A stretch of 18,363 bases of DNA, taken from JACJXF01 sp964349045 (lineage in GTDB: Bacteria > Bacteroidota > Bacteroidia > Bacteroidales > GCA-2748055). Below the pieces are notes generated by a model, which saw only the letters and a list, made by a program, of their open reading frames with translations, did not search any database and had not been told where the DNA came from. The stretch spans positions 1-18,363 of the forward strand of contig CAYGFI010000101.1 in NCBI GenBank assembly GCA_964349045.1. The letters are read 5' to 3'. Of the stretch, positions 14,311 to 18,363 are shown piece by piece (positions within the stretch are counted from its first letter, which is position 1; each line of letters opens with the position of its first letter). The translations under genes and the position numbers were made by a program.

Positions 14311-16138
14311 GGAGTCTGACGAGTCCTGAAAGCCATGATGCTGTGTGAGGGATCCAGTCTTCGTCGGTCAGGGAAAATGGTCCGTCATTGGCTTTTTTTG
14401 GTTCTGTATCGTACACAAACTGTTTTCCTGTTGAAAATCCGTTACAGATAACACCCCGTGTTGCAAACCAGGAGCCTGCCCAGCGTTTTCCAACACCGCA
14501 CATCATGCTTACGGGCAGGGCAACTCCTCCGGGAATATCGGCGCTGTAGATAACACAAGAATTGAGGTTTTCCTTTGTAATTCCTGCATTCAGACCAGCT
14601 AACCACAACAGGTTTCCATAGGCGATTTCCCTGAGTGCTGGTTCATTAAATAATGCAGCCAACTCAAATGCCAGGGCAGCGGTGAATCCATAAATTGTAT
14701 TTGTACCATGGAAAGTTCCGCAAAACCAAACAGGGCCTTCATTTCCAAAAATACCCTGTGGAACGATCAGGAAAGGATTTTTTTCACAGGCAGGAATCAG
14801 GTAATTATAGGTGAAACTGCGAAGTGTTTCCTTCCATTTTTCCGCATCCTCATGTTCCGGCCATATTTTCAGCATTTCAACCAGAGGTAAAAGATAGTTT
14901 GGATAAATTCCCCCGATATCAGCTCCGAAATTATTGTTTACAATACCATGGATCCAGGATTTTTCGCTGTGTTCCATACTGCTGTATTCCAGAAAATGAC
15001 CATAATAGCCATTTTCAGCTTTGTCTGCCGCAATCTGTCTATCCATGATCTGCCTTGCAAACTGAATTACATTGTCTTTTGTATTTGCTTTGTTTTTCCA
15101 GAGTTCCAGACCGGCCCAGCACAAAGCAACCAGATCGCGGGTCTGCCATTCATTTGAAGGTATGATAGTATTTTCGGGCAATCCCCTTTGAAAAAGGCTG
15201 AGTCCAAGATTGCCTAATGGTTTTGCTTTAATGGTAAGCCATCTGTATGCTGCTTCAGCCGCATCCCTGTAGCGGGTCTTTAAATCTTTATATGAATCCG
15301 GCAGCAATACTGAGGCCAATGAAAGTGCAATCACAGCTTTCATAGCATCATTGGGGAGGACGTCTTTTTCATGCCCCAGCAAGTCGTGCGACATTGCCCC
15401 TGGAGGAAATCCGAGCTGGGAAGCTTTTTCCTGCGTCATAACAAGATAATTGCATCCTACGGTAATCTGCTTATAAATTCTTTCTTTCAACTGAGCATCC
15501 AGCTTGTCTGAGCCAATACTTACCAAGTCTGCCAATGAAATAACCATTGCACTTTGAGAACAGCTTTCTACCCATAGCGTTCCGGCATCCTGCCATCCTG
15601 CGCCAACTTTAGTAAAATGGACCCTTCTTTCCAGCATATCGGCTGATCCGAGTTCAATGGTCTTATCCCAGAGTATGTTTTTCCTGATAATCAAGCCTGA
15701 GTCATAAAAAACGCATTCACCATCACTGATCAGCTCAATATCCCATTCCCCCTGCTCCGGTATATCCCTGAACTCAGCAATCCACCAGTGACTACCCCAT
15801 AATTCGCCCCAGTATCTGCATGAAGTATTATAATCGGAAACTTCAGAAACAGCAGTTAATCTGCAACTTGCATTCTCATTAAGGACGCTTTTTGCCGGGA
15901 GTCGAATCACTACTCTTACAGGATACCCGGACTCATATCCAATCTGTGAAAAAAGAAGTCCGGCCACTCCATCTGATTCCGTAAACCCAACTCCTCCAAA
16001 TGAAGGAAATTCATCTGCTCGCATGCGTTTTTTGTCATCTTTCGGTGAACAGGACTGAACCATTGAACCAGCCAGCAGCGTTCCTGAAGCGAGGGTCGCG
16101 GTCTTTACAAAACTTCTGCGGGATATGTTTGTTTTCAT
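14291..16138 (-). CDS. Tat-exported GH9-like glycosidase, probable lipoprotein
   Basis: This protein has 615 residues. The N-terminus SRRSFVKTATLASG is a twin-arginine signal (Arg7/Arg8), followed by VQSC (Cys30), a possible lipobox, so the product is probably a folded, lipid-anchored periplasmic protein. Residues about 58-155 resemble the Ig-like CelD_N domain of family GH9 enzymes (GLLFSQIGYESGYPVRVVI). The rest is an (alpha/alpha)6-type barrel. The GH9 motif GGW-DAGD appears as GWQDAGT (Asp184 kept, the usual base Asp replaced by Thr187), and the C-terminal TDEDWIPH places Glu593 where GH9 has its acid Glu. Activity is therefore likely to differ from cellulase. The last six residues, QPQPQP, come from the hexamer repeat and look like a recent extension. 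The gene lies 22 bp after gntR and 10 bp before deoC. Confidence 0.75.
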   Translation of the reverse strand: MKTNISRRSFVKTATLASGTLLAGSMVQSCSPKDDKKRMRADEFPSFGGVGFTESDGVAGLLFSQIGYESGYPVRVVIRLPAKSVLNENASCRLTAVSEVSDYNTSCRYWGELWGSHWWIAEFRDIPEQGEWDIELISDGECVFYDSGLIIRKNILWDKTIELGSADMLERRVHFTKVGAGWQDAGTLWVESCSQSAMVISLADLVSIGSDKLDAQLKERIYKQITVGCNYLVMTQEKASQLGFPPGAMSHDLLGHEKDVLPNDAMKAVIALSLASVLLPDSYKDLKTRYRDAAEAAYRWLTIKAKPLGNLGLSLFQRGLPENTIIPSNEWQTRDLVALCWAGLELWKNKANTKDNVIQFARQIMDRQIAADKAENGYYGHFLEYSSMEHSEKSWIHGIVNNNFGADIGGIYPNYLLPLVEMLKIWPEHEDAEKWKETLRSFTYNYLIPACEKNPFLIVPQGIFGNEGPVWFCGTFHGTNTIYGFTAALAFELAALFNEPALREIAYGNLLWLAGLNAGITKENLNSCVIYSADIPGGVALPVSMMCGVGKRWAGSWFATRGVICNGFSTGKQFVYDTEPKKANDGPFSLTDEDWIPHTASWLSGLVRLQPQPQP

Positions 16139-16160
16139 CAGGAGTGTAGTTTATCGGATA

Positions 16161-16871
16161 TTATAATTTATTACCAATGGAATATTTCAGTGTATTGCAC
16201 ATCAGGGAACTGTATACAAACAGGTGTTCCCTGTTGGTGTAAAACTTCAGGTAAATAAGTAAAACAGGGGTTCCCTTTTTTATATTAAGACGCTGAGCGG
16301 CTTCCTCATCAGCAGGAATAGCCCGAAGATCCTGCTCAACACGATTTATTTCAACAGAATAGTTAACACTGAGGGTTTCAAATAATGAACCTTTTACAAA
16401 TGTTTTTGAGCAAAACTTTGGGAGATTAAGATTTGGAATATATGTGGATTCAAGCATTACAGGCTCATCCTCCACGCAGCGGAGTCTTTTCAGATAAATA
16501 CATCCTGCTGTCAACTCGATCTCACTCAAAGGATAAAAAAAAAGCTTATCCCATTTGGTAATGCGAGGTTTGTTTATCATTACCGTACTTACAGAAAGCT
16601 TATTTTCACTAACCACTTCAGAGAATCCTCTGACTGACAGTAATCCCAGGGTACGACGTTGTCTCTTCATCACTATACTTCCCTTTCCCTGCTTCTTCAG
16701 AATATACCCTTCCGCAGCCAGTTCGCTGAGCGCCTGTCGCACTGTACTTCGGGTGACAGAGAAAACCTGTTGAAGTTCGGTTTCAGATGGTAAAAGATCG
16801 CCTTCCCTGTAGACTCCCTCAATTATCTGCTGCTTAATGCTTTGCTGTAGTTGCCTGTAAAGTAATGTCAT
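16161..16871 (-). CDS. GntR-family regulator, HutC subfamily (UTRA domain)
   Basis: This 236-residue cytoplasmic repressor-type protein is the first gene of the operon. Residues 3-68 form the GntR winged helix, with recognition region LPSETELQQVFSVTRSTVRQ and wing KKQGKGSIV; residues about 85-230 form a UTRA effector-binding domain (VMLESTYIPNLNLP and VEQDLRAIPADEEAAQRL are typical). HutC-type regulators usually bind a phosphorylated sugar or a small pathway intermediate and then leave the DNA. A perfect inverted repeat 25 bp upstream of the start (16897-16924) is the obvious binding site, implying autoregulation together with the seven downstream genes. The inducer may be the sugar phosphate made by the kinase, which is an inference. 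Confidence 0.93.
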   Translation of the reverse strand: MTLLYRQLQQSIKQQIIEGVYREGDLLPSETELQQVFSVTRSTVRQALSELAAEGYILKKQGKGSIVMKRQRRTLGLLSVRGFSEVVSENKLSVSTVMINKPRITKWDKLFFYPLSEIELTAGCIYLKRLRCVEDEPVMLESTYIPNLNLPKFCSKTFVKGSLFETLSVNYSVEINRVEQDLRAIPADEEAAQRLNIKKGTPVLLIYLKFYTNREHLFVYSSLMCNTLKYSIGNKL

Positions 16872-16896
16872 TATAAAGAAATATCATGCAATATAC

Positions 16897-16924
16897 AAAA
16901 TAACTTGTACGGACAAGTTATTTT
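16897..16924. promoter_or_regulatory. Probable GntR operator, perfect inverted repeat
   Basis: AAAATAACTTGT (16897-16908) and its exact complement ACAAGTTATTTT (16913-16924) flank the 4-bp centre ACGG. The core CTTGTACGGACAAG has the size and symmetry of GntR/HutC operators. It lies 25 bp upstream of the gntR start, where a repressor would cover or follow the -33 region. I saw no second copy in the window. No convincing -7 box is visible; TATATTGC (minus strand, 16895-16888) is the nearest candidate. Confidence 0.8.
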
Positions 16925-17451
16925 TTTATAAAAATCTTATAGCGCTTTATTTCAATTACATGAATACATCTACAGATACGGATATGTTATAATCTGATGG
17001 ATAATTATAATACATGCAAACGACATATCCCTACATGCGGGTAGTGCTGTAGAAATCCACCTTATTATTTATCGATCTCCTAGAAACCAAGATATATGAG
17101 TGCACTTTGACCACATAAAGCAAGATGCAGATCTATTTGCCTAGTCGAAATTGAAAAATGTCGCTACTGAAGTATTTAGAAGAACCCGGCGAGTCCAAAA
17201 TAGTTCATTCCTGCAAATAGGACAATTTAATGGCTCGCCTAACACTTCTACTGTTTGAGGTTCAGCTTTTTTAAATATTTTCATGATTGAATGGTATTAA
17301 GTCGGTTGGTTCTTTAATGTCAACGGTTGCAGATACCCAAACTTAGGGCAGAATAGGAAAGACACTTGCGAATCGTTATTTTTTAGCATTGCAATATTTT
17401 TTCATACGAACAGCTAACTTACAGAGTACGTATAGGTACTACTAGATGAAG
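16925..17451. other. Intergenic stretch with a decayed gene and no other coding signal
   Basis: Apart from the zinc-ribbon pseudogene at 17069-17284, I see no coding frame, tRNA or IS end here. The stretch carries an 8-bp inverted pair GGATATGT/ACATATCC (around 16981 and 17023) and a small palindrome AGTAC-GTATAG-GTACT near 17425-17440, neither assignable. Base composition is AT-rich and frames are frequently closed. Confidence 0.5.
17069..17284 (-). pseudogene. Decayed zinc-ribbon protein (zinc_ribbon_13/DUF2082-like)
   Basis: From the ATG at 17284 the frame reads a 47-residue product that starts MKIFKKAEPQTVEVLGEPLN, has CPIC (Cys21/Cys24), then FWTRRVLLNTSVATFFNFD, and stops at TAG (17143-17141). 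Past the stop the same frame continues ANRSASCFMW, SKCTHISWFLGDR and ends at TAA (17071-17069). From memory, small zinc-ribbon nucleic-acid-binding proteins of about 65-70 residues read LNTAxATFFxFDWANxSAxCyvCxxCGyIHWF. Aligned to this pattern, the stop replaces the Trp of FDWAN (TGG to TAG) and Trp58 replaces the first Cys of the second CxxC (one base change). Both losses make a working zinc ribbon impossible, so this is a recent relic. The 47-residue fragment could still be made but would hold only half the metal site. Confidence 0.7.
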
Positions 17452-18363
17452 TTAATGATTTAATAAATGAATTATCTTCCCCTCACTGAGGATTTGATCA
17501 TGATTATTTATTACCTGATAAAAATATAACCCCTCTGGAAAACTTGACATATTGATAGTCTGATTAAATTCCTCATTTTCTGATTGGAAAACTAATATTC
17601 CTCTCGTATTATACAATTTCACCTGATTTTCTTTTGAATTCGAAAAAAACAATTCATTTAAACAGGGATTTGGATAAACTGAAATATATTCATTTGTGAA
17701 TAAATCCGGATTTATAAAAGTTGAAATGTCTATTTGTAAAAAGATCATATCTGAATAAGTGATTCCAGATGATGAAATTATATTCCCATTTATTTCAATC
17801 TGTCCAGAAAATGAACCTGCAAATAATAATAAGCCTTGAGGATTAATACTAATATTTCCAACCATATCAGAGGGAAAGGTATTTGCAGCACCACCAATTT
17901 GGATGTGCCAGACTTCCTGCCCTAAACTGTCCAGTTTTACAATAAAATTATCGTAGGCTCCTGTTGACCTGATAAAAGATTGAGGGCTAAAGTATCCAAT
18001 AAGATCAAATGCAAAATAACAATTATTTTTGTCCGCTATAATTTCGAGATTTCCTGATCCTTGATCATAATTCTCTATTTTTTGTGCATACTTTATTTTT
18101 AGTTCCTTATCCAACATTATCATAAAATAATCAGCCGAACCTCCAATTAAATTTGGTCCAAAATCAAGTGTTCCAAAAAAGTAACCAGCAAGAAATATCG
18201 ATTCATTATTTACAGCCATTTCAGATATTCCAGAGTAGCCACTCCCATAGAATTGACTGCTTAATAGTAAATTGCCAAATCGATCAGTTTTATCAATAAA
18301 AATTTTAGTAGGACTGAATGTTTCCTGAATGTAATCCAATAATATCTTAGAACTCAAGTAAAT
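17452..18363 (-). CDS. Secreted beta-propeller-like protein with T9SS sorting domain (partial, 5' end missing)
   Basis: The frame is open to the window edge (it reads IYLSSKILLDYI at the edge), so the start lies outside and no signal peptide can be seen. About 220 residues contain loosely repeated blade-like units with FIVKLDSLGQEVWHIQIGG, SINPQGLLLFAGSFSG and GSADYFMIMLDKEL, typical of SBBP-type beta-propeller repeats. The last 75 residues form a type A C-terminal sorting domain: YISVYPNPCLNELFF, VKLYNTRGILVFQSE, FPEGLYFYQVI and a final EGKIIHLLNH. The protein should pass the outer membrane by the type IX system and be anchored or released at the surface. Ligand or role is unknown. It is on the same strand as, but 580 bp upstream of, the sugar operon and appears to be a separate unit. 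Confidence 0.88.
   Translation of the reverse strand: MYLSSKILLDYIQETFSPTKIFIDKTDRFGNLLLSSQFYGSGYSGISEMAVNNESIFLAGYFFGTLDFGPNLIGGSADYFMIMLDKELKIKYAQKIENYDQGSGNLEIIADKNNCYFAFDLIGYFSPQSFIRSTGAYDNFIVKLDSLGQEVWHIQIGGAANTFPSDMVGNISINPQGLLLFAGSFSGQIEINGNIISSSGITYSDMIFLQIDISTFINPDLFTNEYISVYPNPCLNELFFSNSKENQVKLYNTRGILVFQSENEEFNQTINMSSFPEGLYFYQVINNHDQILSEGKIIHLLNH

Noticed and set aside
622..17143. Possible reassignment of TAG as a sense codon, given two in-frame TAG codons inside otherwise open genes
   Set aside because: The two sites replace different amino acids (Gln at 622-624, Trp at 17141-17143), both damaged genes also lost other key residues, and the long intact genes contain no internal TAG. 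Ordinary gene decay explains both.
17158..17220. Short plus-strand frame beginning MSLLKYLEEPGE
   Set aside because: It is only 20 codons and is antisense to the zinc-ribbon relic, whose protein similarity explains the region.
17285..17451. Possible recombination or attachment site with small palindromes (GTTAGC, AGTAC/GTACT)
   Set aside because: No integrase, tRNA end, duplicated boundary or integron core arrangement accompanies these short words.

Overview
The window looks like chromosomal DNA of a member of the Bacteroidota, probably a free-living or gut polysaccharide degrader of the class Bacteroidia. The signs are a type IX secretion C-terminal sorting domain, a LytS-type kinase next to a LytTR response regulator, TAnnTTTG-type -7 boxes, start codons without clear Shine-Dalgarno sequences, periplasmic glycoside hydrolases with signal peptides ending in xYA, and short simple repeats between genes. 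Species cannot be named from the sequence.

Region 1 (1-2945, plus strand) is a two-component cluster: a broken LytS-like histidine kinase gene with an in-frame amber codon inside its H-box, an intact LytS-like kinase, and a LytTR response regulator whose start overlaps the kinase stop. Region 2 (2985-4891) holds two divergent single genes, a class I SAM-dependent methyltransferase (minus) and an exported protein resembling DUF6263 (plus), with candidate promoters between them.

Region 3 (5024-16924, minus strand) is the main feature: eight tightly packed genes, read from right to left: a GntR/UTRA regulator, a Tat-exported GH9-like lipoprotein, deoxyribose-phosphate aldolase, a sugar permease of the GRP/RusT type, a ribokinase-family kinase, a large unassigned (alpha/alpha)6-type presumed glycosidase, a GH28 pectinase-like enzyme and a GH78 alpha-L-rhamnosidase. 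Seven of the gaps lie between 10 and 53 bp. A 12-bp-arm perfect inverted repeat sits 25 bp upstream of the regulator start and is the likely operator of the whole operon. The gene set suggests that periplasmic enzymes trim rhamnose- and uronate-containing plant material or a decorated glycoside, a small sugar is taken up through the permease, phosphorylated by the kinase and cleaved by the aldolase. The actual substrate is not determined. There is no SusC/SusD pair in the window. Two gene starts in this operon (permease and aldolase) are directly preceded by CTCAAC hexamer repeats.

Region 4 (16925-18363) is a low-information stretch containing a decayed zinc-ribbon gene (one amber codon and one lost zinc cysteine), followed by the 3' part of a secreted beta-propeller-like protein with a T9SS sorting domain that runs off the window edge.
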